64,000 nt of DNA from Diploptera punctata (GCA_030220185.1 JASPKZ010007286.1:1488001-1552000), one strand, 5' to 3'. Positions 1-11,190 are shown, counted from the first letter of the stretch. Notes: a model not told the origin generated them from the sequence alone. Program-made: numbers and translations.

Positions 1-558
1 TTTATTCTTAGGGTTCCATTTTTTAAATTATTTCCCACCGTTTACAATTATTTTTAAATTTTTTCTAACGATTATTTCAATATATTTTATATGATATTTG
101 CGTAGTTGAAGGCGTAGCAGCCATATTGATTTTAACGAATATTCTAAGAAAAAACAAAGCCAATGTTCCAGTGCAGCCAACATAGAAAATGCACTAATTA
201 ACTGTACACATATACTTCACAATTTCAGAATTTACTATTTATTTTTGGGCGTTGCATTCTTTCACAGACTCGAGTGCTTAAATTGCGTTATATTAGCTTT
301 TAGATTGGTCTTTCACAGGTTTGAGTACTAAAATTTGCGTTAGGTTCGCTTTTATGTTCGTTAAATATCGTGTATATATTGACTCCATCCCGTGATTCCA
401 TAGCGTAAACCGCTTCGCGTTTGTTGGCGCACACGTATAGTGTATGATTGGAACTTCATTAATTTAATATTATTTTGTCAATCTGACGTCATAATCATGA
501 ATATAGTTTAACAAAAATTTCAGGGAAATGTTTTATGCAATTTTTATCCATCTCCACA

Positions 559-559
<1 letters not shown>
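1..559. other. AT-rich stretch, nothing recognised
   Basis: No ORF, tRNA-like head or repeat match to the rest of the window was seen. An (AT)n tract begins at about 560. Confidence 0.5.

Positions 560-596
<37 letters not shown>
560..596. repeat. (AT)n microsatellite
   Basis: An uninterrupted AT dinucleotide tract directly abuts the 3' end of the first SINE-A copy. Another AT tract (913-939) lies at the tRNA-head end, so the SINE appears to have landed in an AT tract. Confidence 0.95.
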
Positions 597-598
<2 letters not shown>

Positions 599-912
599 AT
601 CCACAGTAATTCTGCCCGAAGGCAGGTCCTTCACTGCAATCATAGCATTTTCATGCTATGCTTGTAGCTTTACTAGGGAATTGTAGGTGTGGTAGCTTCC
701 CGTTGCTTTCCACGCCGGTGAAGGATGATGATGATGATGATAGTGATAAGGATGATAATGATGGCCATATGATTTCGGGGACCATTTGGGCCTTAAAGTT
801 TTCCTGACATTTGTCTTACAGGTGAGGAAAAACCCCGATAAAAACCTCACCCAGAAAAACTGCCCCGACCGGGCCCGCTGCTTAACAAGGCAGCACGAGA
901 CCACAGCGGTGG
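597..912 (-). repeat. SINE-A copy 1 (tRNA-derived SINE), minus strand
   Basis: On the minus strand it starts with a tRNA-like head (ccaccgctgtggtctcg), here shortened across the A/B-box region. The body follows (ggttttTATCGGGGTTTTTcctcacctgtaagacaaatgtcagg), then an internal CAT microsatellite, then a conserved end (ggcagaattactgtggatgg). The same body recurs at eight other places in the window. Neighbouring short ORFs only translate this SINE and are not genes. Confidence 0.9.
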
Positions 913-999
913 ATATATATATATATATATATATATATAGTGTTTTTGTTTTGTTTTGTTTTTACAAATTGTACAAATTATTTGACATGCGTAATTTTG

Positions 1000-1900
1000 A
1001 GAAAAAAAAGAATAGACTTAACTTTTTTTCCTTTCCTGTATGCTTTAATTTTTATCATTACTTGTCACTGACATGAAGCAATGAAATTAAATCAGAATAA
1101 AATAATCTAATGAATCCATTTTTAAGCCAAAAACGAACGAACGCGCGACATTTTAGCCAGAAAATGTAAAGCATACATGGAAGGCTGATAGCAATAGTTA
1201 TCAAACATAAAATACTACATAAATTAATGAAATTAAATTATAGGCTAATGTACGATTGGCGTTATTTCTTGTAACATTTAATAACAAGTTAACAATAACG
1301 GAATTTAGTTTATTTATGTTCCCCCAGTTTGAGTGAAGTCAGCATTTATATATTACTATATAGCACATTATATTCATTTATTTCAGAAGATATAAATTAT
1401 ATTCGATTTCTGAAAACCTTAGTGTTAAGTGGATCAGCAGAAATGTAAGTGCTGCTCTCTTGTGTGCAGTTTCTGTATAACCAGAGCGGAACAAATGGAT
1501 TGTGGTTGTAAAACTAAAATAAAAAAAACAATTGTGTATTATAATTATAACAAAAAACTAGTGAAAGATAATTATTTTATAATGATCATTTATAAAAATA
1601 ATATCTAGTGAAAAATTGCATATAATATATTCTTGCATTCCCATAACAATATAAACGTATGATTTTTATCAAATGACAATATGGCTTCCATCACAATGGA
1701 GAAGACAATCCATTCTAAATATCATACGTGCATTAATTGCTCAATTGTAGGTGATGGTACAGAATCAAGGATGCATGTACTGCTAATTGCTTGAAGTAAA
1801 TCACCACCGAAGTTAATCCAGTCTCGAAACAGATACAAGAATGTAACTTCGTTTCCATAACTTGACATACGATAGTATGTACTTTCACGTATTTTTATAA
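1000..1900. other. AT-rich stretch, nothing recognised
   Basis: No coding signal, tRNA-like head or repeat shared with the rest of the window was found. A-runs are common around 1500-1660. Confidence 0.45.
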
Positions 1901-1902
1901 CC

Positions 1903-2856
1903 TACTAGCTAATACCCAGCCTGCGCTGCAACGTCTAAATAAATGAAAATTAATGTGCTTTTATATTTAGTTGAATAAGTAAAAGAAACATTATTATAAA
2001 TTTATATATTTTTTAGATTCCCCATGCTGATTACCCGGCGTTGCCCGGGAATCTACTTATCCCGATCTTCTTGACATAAATGAGCTGAAATACGAAAATT
2101 CATGCTTTATTTTTAGTTAAATAAGTGAAAGGAAAAGTTTATATCGTATTTATCTTTAGATACCCCGTGCTGTTTACCCGGCGTTGTTCGGGAATTTACT
2201 CATTCCGATCTTCTTGGCATAAATGAGCTGAAAGACAAAAATGAATATACTTCTTATAATTAGTTGAATAAGTAAAATGAAAAATAATTATAAATGTATA
2301 TCATAATTATTTTAAGATTCCCGTGCTGATTACCCGGTGTTGCCCCCGGGAATCTACTTATCTCGATCTTCTTGATATAAACGAGTTAAAAGACAAAATT
2401 CGTTATTGTGATTTATCCGTAAAAGAATATCCGCCATGTGCTACTATGCTTACACAGGAATCTACGTACTTGTCTCGATCTTCTTGGCATCAATCAAAGA
2501 CAAAAATAGTTATTGTGAGTTATCCGTAAGAGATAAACATATGCTGTCGCGGACTTTTTTGTAGAGATTTTTGAGATATTCAATTCTGTGTACATTAATT
2601 TTGTGTATTTGTTATGGATTAGGCAGCGTAAGCCATTTAAGCGTCCAAATAGCTACTTTTTTCACGTTTTCACTACAAACGACGATTTTTAAGGGTGTAG
2701 GAGTTGAGTATTACAACTCTCTTATAGCCTATGTTCATCCCTGGAATCTCCTGAACATTTTACTAAAAGCCCCATTACAATCGGATCAACGGTATGGCCG
2801 CGCATGGAGTACAAACAAACAAACAAACAAACATTCATTTTTATATATTATATCAT
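1903..2856 (+). repeat. Family F repeat, copy 1
   Basis: It starts actagctaataccc and ends in a (CAAA)n run followed by cattcatttttatata. The 5' half holds three or four imperfect units of about 140 bp, each with acccggcgttgcccggg, cttatcccgatcttcttg and cataaatgagctgaaa. The 3' half is a single-copy body (gctgtcgcggacttttttgtagag ... cggatcaacggtatggccgcgcat). Four more copies lie at 8745, 23767, 35242 and 62292. A frame of about 96 codons at 2571-2861 is open in several copies. The class is unknown; similar CCCGGCGTTGCCCGGG repeats are common in arthropods. Confidence 0.85.
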
Positions 2857-2869
2857 GTTAAGATGTGCC

Positions 2870-3165
2870 GTACTGACGGGATATGCGAAGTAAAGTCTTA
2901 ACGAGAGAAAGACATATAGGCCTATATCCAATCTCTCTTGAATAATTTTAGTAGCGTTACAATATATCTGTTATAAACGCATGGCCAACTTTGAGATTAT
3001 GTTGTTACAAAATAACATTCGTTTATATACATATTACGTAACATTTTCATTGTAATTTCTTAAATAATTACTAAAATTACTAAATTTTTTCTTTTATTTT
3101 GGAAACTTAAGGTCATCCTCGATTTGTGATTTATATTCGATAAATGGATATTTATATTACTGACT
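2870..3165. other. Unique AT-rich stretch
   Basis: Nothing recognised between the family F copy and the RTE-A fragment. Confidence 0.4.
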
Positions 3166-3171
3166 ACCTTA

Positions 3172-3412
3172 CTGGCTCTATCGAAACAGTACGTTCATGG
3201 CCGCGCTGACATAAGCTCTCCATATATCCCTATCCTGAGCTAATGTTTTCCTCCTCATTCTTGGTCTACTAACTGGATTTTTCCCTCTGGTTTCTTACCA
3301 GAAGCTTCCATGCACCTCTTTCATCCCCCATACGTGCCACATGTCCTGCCCATCGCAGCCTATGAGACTTAACTATTCTTATTATATCTGGCTTCCTATA
3401 CATATCATGTAA
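3172..3412 (-). pseudogene. RTE-A LINE 3' fragment, copy 1
   Basis: Minus-strand match to the RTE-A C-terminus: reverse complements of the SRRLRWAGHVARMG, WKLLV and RPRMRW regions and of the AYVRAAMN end. It is diverged, with an internal deletion (the ENNINYD-to-TGNDW segment is missing) and a short tail. It encodes nothing intact. It directly adjoins a different RTE-like fragment at 3420. Confidence 0.85.
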
Positions 3413-3419
3413 CATAATA

Positions 3420-3835
3420 TTCTTCTTCTTCTTCATTACGGCTTAGGCTTATTTACTAGCTTGTTCCGGCTCCAAATTGTTTCTGTTTCCATCTTTTCTT
3501 TGGTCTTCCCAAACTTCTTCTTCCTCGTGAATAGCTGTATGCTGCTTTTGGTATTCTCAGTCTTCCTTGTCAAGTGTTCTATCCAGTTTGTTCTGTATTT
3601 CACTATTGTTGTGTTTAATTCCTCTACTTTTAGTTGTTGTCTTATTTCTGTGTTGTGTTTTTTATCTGTTCTTTGATATCCTGCTATTGGTCTGAGGAAT
3701 CTCATTTCAGCAGCTTGTATTCTGGCAGATTGTTGTGTTGTCACTGTCCATGTTTCGGATCCATAAGTAATAATAGGCACTGCCATTGTATTGTATGTAA
3801 CAAACTAGTCTTAAAATACTAATCTTGAGGACATT
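3420..3835 (-). pseudogene. RTE-D: RTE-like LINE C-terminal remnant
   Basis: The minus frame 3436-3786 reads MAVPIITYGSETWTVTTQQS ... AAEMRFLRPIAGYQRTDKK ... WIEHLTRKTENTKSSIQLF. YGSETWT, a positively charged linker and W..H..R form the usual tail after the reverse transcriptase of RTE-clade LINEs. The element ends in a GAA-type tail on its own 3' side. The conserved RT core is absent, so it is 5'-truncated. A second frame (3707-3898) overlaps, so the copy is frameshifted. Confidence 0.75.
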
Positions 3836-4022
3836 TTCTTGACGAGGTCGAATTGTCAAAGTAGAACATCCCATTTTCGTGCAATATTTTTTCTTCACTC
3901 ATTGCAGTTCAGAATAACCATATTCAATTTATTAGGGTAATTTCTGTTCTCTCATTAGCGCTCAGAATTGACATAGGCCTCGCATATGCCATCGCAATCA
4001 TCATCATTCATATTAATCTTAG

Positions 4023-4205
4023 GTTAAGCTTAGGATTAGGGACTCTCCTGGCGCACCACTATCATCATAATCACCCATCATATCATCGGGGCAACGTAAC
4101 CCCGCCTTCCAGGCGCCCCAACCTCAGAAGTGGGTTACAAGTACACCATGCCAGGAGAGAACACCAGGAATGTCGAAAGACAAACCTGTGGCATTTGAGA
4201 AAGAA
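4023..4205 (+). repeat. SINE-E 3' part, copy 1
   Basis: Contains the SINE-E body: aactctcctggcrc, tcatcggggcaacgtaacc, ccgccttccaggcgcccc, agaagtgggttacaag and gccaggagagaacaycag. The full element at 52074-52380 has a tRNA-like head that is missing here. The ctcctgg/ccaggag ends can pair across the body. Confidence 0.75.
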
Positions 4206-4460
4206 TAATAACAATTTTATTTATATACAGATTGTCAATATTTACACATCTTTGTGTGCCTAAAGTTTTATTTTCCTTCTGCACTCCTCTCTATCCATCC
4301 ACCCCAATTCCTCCAGTCCTCTTGTTCTCATTCCAGTTCTTATTTCTTACATCTACGAGTTTCGATGTCTTCCTTTCCGTCTATTTCCAGGTGGACACCA
4401 TTGCAATATTTTTCTGTCGGAAGACAAACCTGGGGCATTTGGGGGGGGGGAAATATATAT

Positions 4461-4793
4461 CCATCCATAGTAATTCTGCCCGAAGGCAGGTATTTCACTG
4501 CAATCATAGCATTTTCATGATATGCTTTGCAGCTTTACTAGGGAATTATAGGTGTGGTAGCTTCCCGTTGCTTTCCACACCGGTGAAGGATGATGATGAT
4601 AAGATTAATATGAATGATGATGATGGCCATATGATTTCGGGGACCGTTTGGGCCTTAAAGTTTTCCTGACATTTGTCTTACAGGTGAGGAAAAACCCCGA
4701 TAAAAACCTCACCCAGAAAAACTGTCCCGAGCGGGGATCGAACCCGGGCCCGCTGCGTGACAAGGCAGCACGCTACCTCGAGACCACAGCGGT

Positions 4794-4797
<4 letters not shown>
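4461..4797 (-). repeat. SINE-A copy 2, minus strand
   Basis: Full-length SINE-A on the minus strand. The A-box-like ggtagcgtgctgcc and B-box-like gggttcgatcccc regions, the SINE-A body, the GAT/CAT microsatellite and the ggatgg end are all present. It sits between short AT runs and a longer (AT)n tract (4798-4838), like copy 1. Confidence 0.92.
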
Positions 4798-4839
<42 letters not shown>

Positions 4840-4842
<3 letters not shown>

Positions 4843-5300
4843 CCCCACATGATCATACGACTTATGCTATTATATCTATTTTTATGACCGATACCAACTC
4901 CAAAGAGTAAACTAAAAAAATATATATCGAATGCTCAATTAATCCAGAGGCTCAATACTGATTGGTTGGTGTTACTGACTAGCAGATGAGTGTTCAATGT
5001 AACTAACACTCCCATCGCAAGTAGATTGAGCCTTTCACCGGCGATTGTACACGACATTTATTCTTTTCTCTTCTGGAATAGCGGTGGCTTCCGTATATTC
5101 ATGTAATTGACTCTAAGGCATTATTATTTATTAAAACAGTAGACATGACTGCAACAAGCACATAAATCTATTCCATTTGTTAATAAAAACCAACAACAAC
5201 TTTTAAACTCAATTTGAAATAGATTTTTGATTTTAGTTTTAGATTTATACAACCAAAGATAACAATAGATTATATACTAAACTCCAAAATGCGACAGTTT
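4840..5300. other. Unique AT-rich stretch
   Basis: No gene or recognised repeat. The next element, SINE-D, begins at about 5301. Confidence 0.4.
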
Positions 5301-5607
5301 GGCCTTCCTGTCAGCTGCTGGTCACACATTCAGATGTCTTAATTACAGAGGTAGGTAATCATCCGGCCGTTATAGGAGTGATGAGTTACAGGATGTTGGG
5401 TCCCCAGCCGTTGTGCTGGTTTTTTCAACCTACTTATTTTAGCTACCCAAATTCCTCAAGATGCTGGGTGGGCACCGGTTCCATGAGAAAATTTCTTCCT
5501 CATGGAGAGTGTTTGAGAGTAAATTTCTCAGGAAAATTTTTGGACCGAAGAGAGACGAGCTGACAGATGAATGGAGAAGACTACAAAACAGTGAACTACA
5601 TATTCTT

Positions 5608-5610
<3 letters not shown>

Positions 5611-5659
<49 letters not shown>
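5611..5659. repeat. (AAT)n tail of LINE-J
   Basis: A perfect AAT trinucleotide run, which is the minus-strand image of the (ATT)n tail of LINE-J. It is translated as poly-Asn in a spurious frame. Confidence 0.9.
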
Positions 5660-5754
5660 GCTTTATTTTACCTGGCAGAGTTAAGGCCTTAAGGCCTTGT
5701 CTACCACTCAACCAGGTTTAAAAAAATACAAAAGAAAAGTCTTAAATCTAAATT

Positions 5755-5760
<6 letters not shown>

Positions 5761-5804
<44 letters not shown>

Positions 5805-5921
5805 ATGAAAAGAAAAATGAATGCTTGAGTCGGGATTCGAACTCGAGTTCGAATCCCGACTCAAGCATTCATTTTTCTTTTCATATCATATTTGCCTTCA
5901 TTGCCAAATGTCAAAAATATA

Positions 5922-5954
<33 letters not shown>
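5761..5954. repeat. (AT)n tract with inserted long hairpin
   Basis: AT tracts at 5761-5800 and about 5929-5954 flank a near-perfect inverted repeat of about 45 bp per arm (5801-5889), with arms gatatgaaaagaaaaatgaa ... gggattcgaac and their complement. The related LINE-J copy at 28735-29940 has only an AT tract here, so the hairpin is a secondary insertion. The gggattcgaac part looks like a tRNA B-box, and the arms resemble the tRNA-like repeat at 53224. Confidence 0.85.
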
Positions 5955-5958
<4 letters not shown>

Positions 5959-7639
5959 GATTACAAGTTATGAATACAATACAATTAATATTTATAATGT
6001 ATTTTGATTTACTATAAATTTAACGAATTAAATATATAATATGTACAAGATATAAAAAAAAAACGAGGAAAAGATTAATGACATAGTATAAAATTAAATA
6101 AATAGAGAAAAATTAATTATTAGACAACAGGTAACTGTATAAGCGTGACTTAAAGGTGCCAAGTGTGTGGCAACCCCTGATATCTTGAGGAAGGAGATTC
6201 CAGGAGCGGGCGGAGGCTACTGTGAAGGAAGTAGAATAGGAGGAAGTGCTATGAAGAGGAATTGTTAGCAGACTGCTATCTTGTGATCTAGTGTCAATAT
6301 TGTGGTAGGAGGATAACTTCTCAAATCTGGACGCCAGGTAAGTAGGAATGTAGGAATTCAGAAGCTTGAAAAGTAGCGAAAGAGAGTGCAATTTACGTCT
6401 GTCAGTAAGACGGAGCCAAGAGAGGTTATTAAAGTGTTCGGAAATATGGTCATAACGGCGGATATTGAAAATGAATCGAATGCAAGCATTATGAACACGC
6501 TGCAGTCTCTGCGACAAGGCATAGTTTAGATCATTATATATAATGTCACAATAATCGAAGTGTGGTAACACAAGATTCTGCACTAGGATTTGTTTTTAAC
6601 GAAACTGGGAGAAAATTCTTTAAACGTCTAAGATAATGTAAGATGGAGAAAGTCTTTTTACATATGTGTTTCACTTGTGTTTGCCAGGTTAAATTTGCGT
6701 CTAGATGTAGTCCAAGATCTATTACTGAAGAAGAATAAGGGATAATTATATTATTTATAGTAATGTTTGGAAGTGTAGATATGTCAAAGGTTGTAAGCAG
6801 TCTTTGTTGTCCCATTAGAATTACTTGTGACTTGTTAGGATTTAGATTTAGACCGATACTTGAAGACCAGTTAAAGATGGATATGAGATCGTCATTCATT
6901 TTCATCAAGCTGTTATAGAGAGAATGAGGAGGTGAATGTAGGTAAATTTGGAGATCATCAGCATAGAGGTGATAACGGCAGTGCTTTAGTACAGTTGGCA
7001 AATCATTTATGTAGATTGAGAAAAGAAGAGGTCCGAGAACACTGCCCTGGGGGACTCCAGCCGGCACGTTACGCCAAGTCGAAGATCTAGATCTTTATAG
7101 GAAGCCAGATATAATAAGAACAGTTAAGTCTCGTAGACTGCGTTGGACAGGACATGTGGCACGAATGAGGAATGAAAGAGGTGCATGGAAGCTTCTTGTA
7201 GGAAATCCTGAGAGAAAACGACCAGTTGGTAGACCAAGAATGAGGTGGGGGAATAACATTAACTATGATTTGAGGGAAGTAGATTACACAGGGAATGATT
7301 GGAAAGCATTAGCTCAGGATAGGAATGTATGGAGAGCTTATGTCCGCGCAGCCATGAACCTATAGGTTCGATAGTGCCAGTGAGTAAGAGTAAGGAGACT
7401 CAAACTAGCGCACGTTCGGTAGCTGTGCACCAAGGACTGGTGCCTTAAGCTGTTCGGTCACGGCGCGGAACTACAAGATACAAAATATGCAACAAAATCA
7501 CATAATATTGTAAAAGAAAAGAAAAAAAAAAGTGAACATACTTAAAATATGTCCGCTTCCGTTCGGACTTCATATAGAACGTGATAAGGCAGCCAATCAT
7601 AAATTGGGTACCCTCCGAACGTACTCGACAGGTTCCAGA

Positions 7640-8740
7640 TTATTATTCATCATCATAGTACATTCACGAATTTAGTCCATTTGTTGACCTGTTTCGGCCT
7701 CAAGAGAAACACCATCCAGAAGTGTTTTGAGTGGACGTCCTGGTCTTCTTCTTCCTGCAGGTTGATATCTTAACATTAGTTTGGGTATTCTGTGATCTTC
7801 CATTCGATGAACATGTTGCATCCATCTTGACTTATAATCAGAAATTTTGTTTTCTAAAGATTCCATGTGTAATTCTTCTAAGATGTCTTCATTTTTTTTG
7901 TGATCTAGTAGTGTGTATCCTGCAGTCCTCCGAAGATATCTCATTTCAGCAGATCTAAGTCTCTGTATATCCTTCTGTTTCAACGTCCATACTTCGCTAC
8001 CATACAAAAGAGTTGGAAGAGCCAGTGTTTATAACACTTTCAGTCTTGAATGCTTTTGGACTAACTGTGCCATGAAGATAGAATTTATTAACCCTAAAAT
8101 TCTTAAAAATTTAGATATTTTTGCATTTACATCCTTTTCTTCTTCATATGAGATATTGCATCCTAGATATGTAAAATTATTCACCTGCTCCAAAATGTTA
8201 TTGTCCAGTACAATTTTACTTCTGACAGGATCTACACCTTGAAATGCCATAATTTTTGTTTTTTTCTGTAGATATCTTTAATCCATATTCTTCTGTAATT
8301 TTGTTAAGTTCATACAGACTTTTCTGTAGATTATCTTCGGAATTTGCTATTATTATTTGGTCATCTGCAAACAATAGGGTGTTTAATTTTCTATTTTCTG
8401 ATATTCTTATTCCAAATTTATATGTTTTGTTCCAGCAACATATTACTTCATTGATATAAATTGCAAAGAGTGTTGGGGATAGGGGGCAGCCTTGTCTCAC
8501 ACCACGATTTATAATTCCTTCTTCAGAAAATCTGTTATTTAATTTAATCTTCATGGTGTTGTCTTTGTAAATATTTTGTATGTTCTGCCGAAGTAAATTT
8601 GGTATATTTCTGTCTTCCAATATATTTAAGAGTTTTTATCTCTTGACTGTGTCGAATGCTTTTTCAAAATCTATGAAAGCAAAATGTGTTTCTAAGTTGA
8701 ATTCTCTTCTTTTTTCAAGCAATAGTTTAACAGATTATTA
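7640..8740 (-). pseudogene. RTE-B: RTE-like LINE, RT and C-terminus, three frames
   Basis: On the minus strand, 8216-8620 encodes GVRQGCPLSPTLFAIYINEV and FADDQIIIANSEDNLQKSLYEL (catalytic YADD as FADD). 8029-8250 encodes FTYLGCNISYEEEKDVNAKISKFL. 7672-8007 encodes MYGSEVWTLKQKDIQRLRSAEMRYLRRTAGYTLLDHKKNEDILEELH ... WMQHVHRMEDHRIPKLMLRYQPAGRRRPGRPLKTLLDG. These read in order as one RTE-type polyprotein but in different frames. The 3' tail is GAT-rich. A second copy is at 54086-54620. Confidence 0.88.
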
Positions 8741-8744
8741 TTAA

Positions 8745-9668
8745 TACTAGCTAATACCCGGCGTGCGCTGCTACGCCTAAATAAATGAAAATTAATGTGA
8801 TTTTATGTTTAGTTGAAAGGAAAAATAATTATAAATTTATATTTTTAGATACCCCATGCTGATTACCCGGCGTTGCCCGGGAATCTACTTATCCCAATCT
8901 TCTTGACATAAATGAGCTGAAAAACGAAAATTAATGTGTTTTATGTTTAGTTAAATAAGTAAAAGGAAATAATTTATATCGTAATTATTTTTAGATACCC
9001 CGTGCTGTTTACCCGGCGTTGTCCGGAAATCTACTCACCCCGATCTTCTTGGCATAAATGAGCTGAAAGACAAAAATTAATGTATTTTTTATGATTAGTT
9101 GAATAAGTAAAATGAAAATAATTATAAATGTATATCTTAATTATTTTAAGATTCCTAGTGCTGATTACCCGGTGTTGCCCGGGAATCTACTTATCTCGAT
9201 CTTCTTGGCATAAATGAGCTAAAAGACAAAATTCGTTATAATGCTACTATGCTTGCACAGGAATCTACGTACTTCTCTCGATCTTGTTGGCATCAAAGAC
9301 AAAAATGGTTATTGTGAGTTATCCGTAAGAGATAAACATATGCTGTCGCGGACTTTTTTGTAGAGCTTTTTGAGATATTCAATTCTGTGTACATTACTTT
9401 TGTGTATTTGTTATGGTTTAGGCAGCGTCAGCCATTTAAGCGTCCAAAGAGCTACTTTTTCACGTTTTTCACTACAAAGGGCGATTTTTAAGGGTGTAGG
9501 AGTTGAGTATCACAACTCTCTTATAGCCTATGTTCATCCCGGGAATCTCCTGAACATTTTGCAAAAAGCCCCAGCACAATCGGATCAACGGTATGCCGCG
9601 CATAAAGTACGAACAAACAAACCCAACAAACAAACAAACAAACAAACAAACATTCATTTTTATATAAT
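8745..9668 (+). repeat. Family F repeat, copy 2
   Basis: Begins actagctaatacccggcg and ends with a (CAAA)n run plus cattcatttttatata. It has the same internal units as copy 1 and a 105-codon open frame at 9370-9687, in the same register as the frame in copy 1. It directly abuts the 5'-truncated end of RTE-B. Confidence 0.88.
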
Positions 9669-9944
9669 GGATAAAAATTGTGGTTAATGTGCATCTATTT
9701 CTAATATACCAGTTGTCATCTGTTCAAGATGAAACAGCTATAACTGTGTTATGACAAACTGAAAGATAATCAGCTGATTCACGATACATGGCCTTCTATA
9801 CTAAATTTGAAAACAGATTGTCATCTGTTACTGAAAGAATGTCTTTAAAAAAAGTCATAGACCATTTTATATAATTACGAATAATTTTCCGTGTTATGCA
9901 CAAGAACGGTGTCATGCTTTGCTAGAAGTAACTATTGTAAACAT

Positions 9945-10560
9945 TTCTTCTTCTTCTTCTTCATAATTTGTAGGATTTTCATCCTGTTTATTCCCAAAAT
10001 CACTCCTCGGAGGAAGACATATTGGATGTGCATTCGATGTGTATTCATCTTCTTGGCTGGTCTTCCTCTTGTTCTTCTCTCGTCCATTGGTCTATCTTCT
10101 TTAGCTATTTTTGCAAGTCGGTTGTCTTCCATTCTTTCTATATGACCTTTCCAATATTTTCGTCTATCTTTAATAAATTTGGTTATGTTTCGAATTTGAC
10201 ATTTGTCTCTAATTTCTGTGTTGTGCATTTTATCAAATAATGTTTTCCCCTGGATAGTTCTTAAGATTTTCATTTCACATGTGTTTATTATTTGTTTAGT
10301 TTTTGTTGTATCAACCACAGTTTCTGTACCACATACAATAACTGGTCGAACTATCGTTTTGTATATGCGGATTTTGCTTTCTGTTGACATTATGTTTGTT
10401 GCACCAGATTAAATCTTTCATATATCCTGATATTTGTGCTGCTTTATCAGCTTGTTTTATTACATTTGTAGTGTTTGTTATTAACACTCCTAAATAAGTA
10501 AATTCTGATACTTGTTCTTTTTGATCTTACTGATTCTTTTGATATTGTTAAGCATTTAGT
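9945..10560 (-). pseudogene. RTE-C: RTE-like LINE C-terminal remnant
   Basis: The minus frame 9932-10390 reads STESKIRIYKTIVRPVIVCGTETVVDTTKTKQ ... CEMKILRTIQGKTLFDKMHNTEIRDKC ... WKGHIERMEDNRLAKIAKEDRPMDERRTRGRPAKK. This is the post-RT part of an RTE-type ORF (PVI..G.E, then W..H..RM, then RGRP.K). A second minus segment continues to about 10560 out of frame. The 3' tail is (GAA)n at 9945-9962. 5'-truncated. Confidence 0.8.
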
Positions 10561-10604
10561 CTTATTCGTATTTAAATATTTAATACATAGGCCTATTAAT
10601 AGTA

Positions 10605-11190
10605 TATTATAACGCTAGGTTGGGAAGTGGTTTTTACAGAAGAGGGGATATGATTAATAACCGAGCGATAGCGAGGTTTTTAATTTCCGAGCTTCTGTAA
10701 AACATTCTCAAACGCTTTGTACATTTTTTTTTGCGCGATGGTGCTTTCAAAATATTAAAGAATAGTAAAATAATAACATCTTTGTTGGAAATATTTGCGT
10801 TCATTATAAACAACTGACTAACGTTAACAGTGTGGCCAATGTTTATGCGGTAAATGCCGAAAATAATTTAGTTGAGACTACAGCAGACCGTGACACCAAT
10901 CAGTCATATAATGGCGGCAAGTACGAAATTATTTTATATTGTTTCAAATAAAGTTCAGTTAATTTATAATGCAGTGATTTGTTTCATATAATGTATATTA
11001 ACACTACCTTTTGGGTATATTTTTGTATATACATTGTACGTAGTATACATAAAGGACAGTGGTTTTACTTCCCGCATGAAGTAGTTAATATGTAATATTA
11101 TAGTATAATTATTTAGGTGGCAACCCCGAAATTTAGGAAATTGAACTTTCAATCATGGTCGCCTTGGCTTCGCGCAAAAAAAAAAAAAAA
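10605..11190 (+). repeat. Family R repeat, copy 1 (uninterrupted)
   Basis: Runs from tagtatattataacgctagg to atggtcgccttggcttcgcg. It includes ttttacagaag/cttctgtaaaac inverted segments around 10640-10700, the block gttttacttcccgcatgaag and ggtggcaaccccgaaattta. The reverse-complement copy at 41560-43556 shows the same blocks and carries an insertion. No coding potential; class unknown. Confidence 0.8.

Larger units (their letters stand above)
5611..7091 (-). pseudogene. LINE-J copy 1: jockey/CR1-type reverse transcriptase remnant
   Basis: The minus frame at 6546-7067 contains [21 protein letters not shown] and the catalytic YADD box ([12 protein letters not shown]), then [15 protein letters not shown]. 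The frame at 6113-6583 continues with [48 protein letters not shown] and ARSWNLLPQDIRGC...FKSRLYSYLLSNN before a stop. A frameshift near 6570-6590 separates the two; the same junction is shifted in copy 2. The 3' end is aaggccttaactctgccagg, a short spacer and (ATT)n, seen as AAT at 5611-5659. N-terminal RT and endonuclease are missing. An AT-flanked hairpin interrupts its 3' UTR at 5761-5954. Confidence 0.9.
5509..7393 (+). pseudogene. RTE-A copy 2, split by LINE-J
   Basis: The 5' piece at 5509-5610 encodes the FESKFLRKIFGPKRDE region. The 3' piece at 7092-7393 encodes [59 protein letters not shown] through AYVRAAMNL, followed by gtgccagtgagtaag. It is interrupted at tctttat, which is duplicated at 5604-5610 and 7092-7098, by a LINE-J copy. 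Typical of RTE-clade LINEs after the RT domain. 5'-truncated and non-functional. Confidence 0.9.
5301..7472 (-). repeat. SINE-D split by RTE-A (outer shell of a four-level nest)
   Basis: SINE-D body sequence runs 5301-5508 and its tRNA-like head resumes at 7394-7472. On the minus strand the head reads like a tRNA with A and B boxes. The pieces are separated by an RTE-A copy, and ggaga is repeated at 5504-5508 and 7394-7398 as a short TSD. The intact SINE-D at 18844-19188 gives the uninterrupted order. Confidence 0.8.

Noticed and set aside
1903..2856. Family F as a Helitron
   Set aside because: No clear TC start, CTRR end or 3' hairpin was found; the class is left open.
2800..2856. CRISPR-like direct repeats around 2040-2500
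   Set aside because: The ~140-bp internal units of family F are imperfect tandem repeats without spacers, in a eukaryotic context.
4254..4669. Overlapping 88- and 145-codon ORFs
   Set aside because: They read through SINE-A and adjacent pyrimidine-rich DNA, have no family motif, and the same SINE frames recur at other copies.
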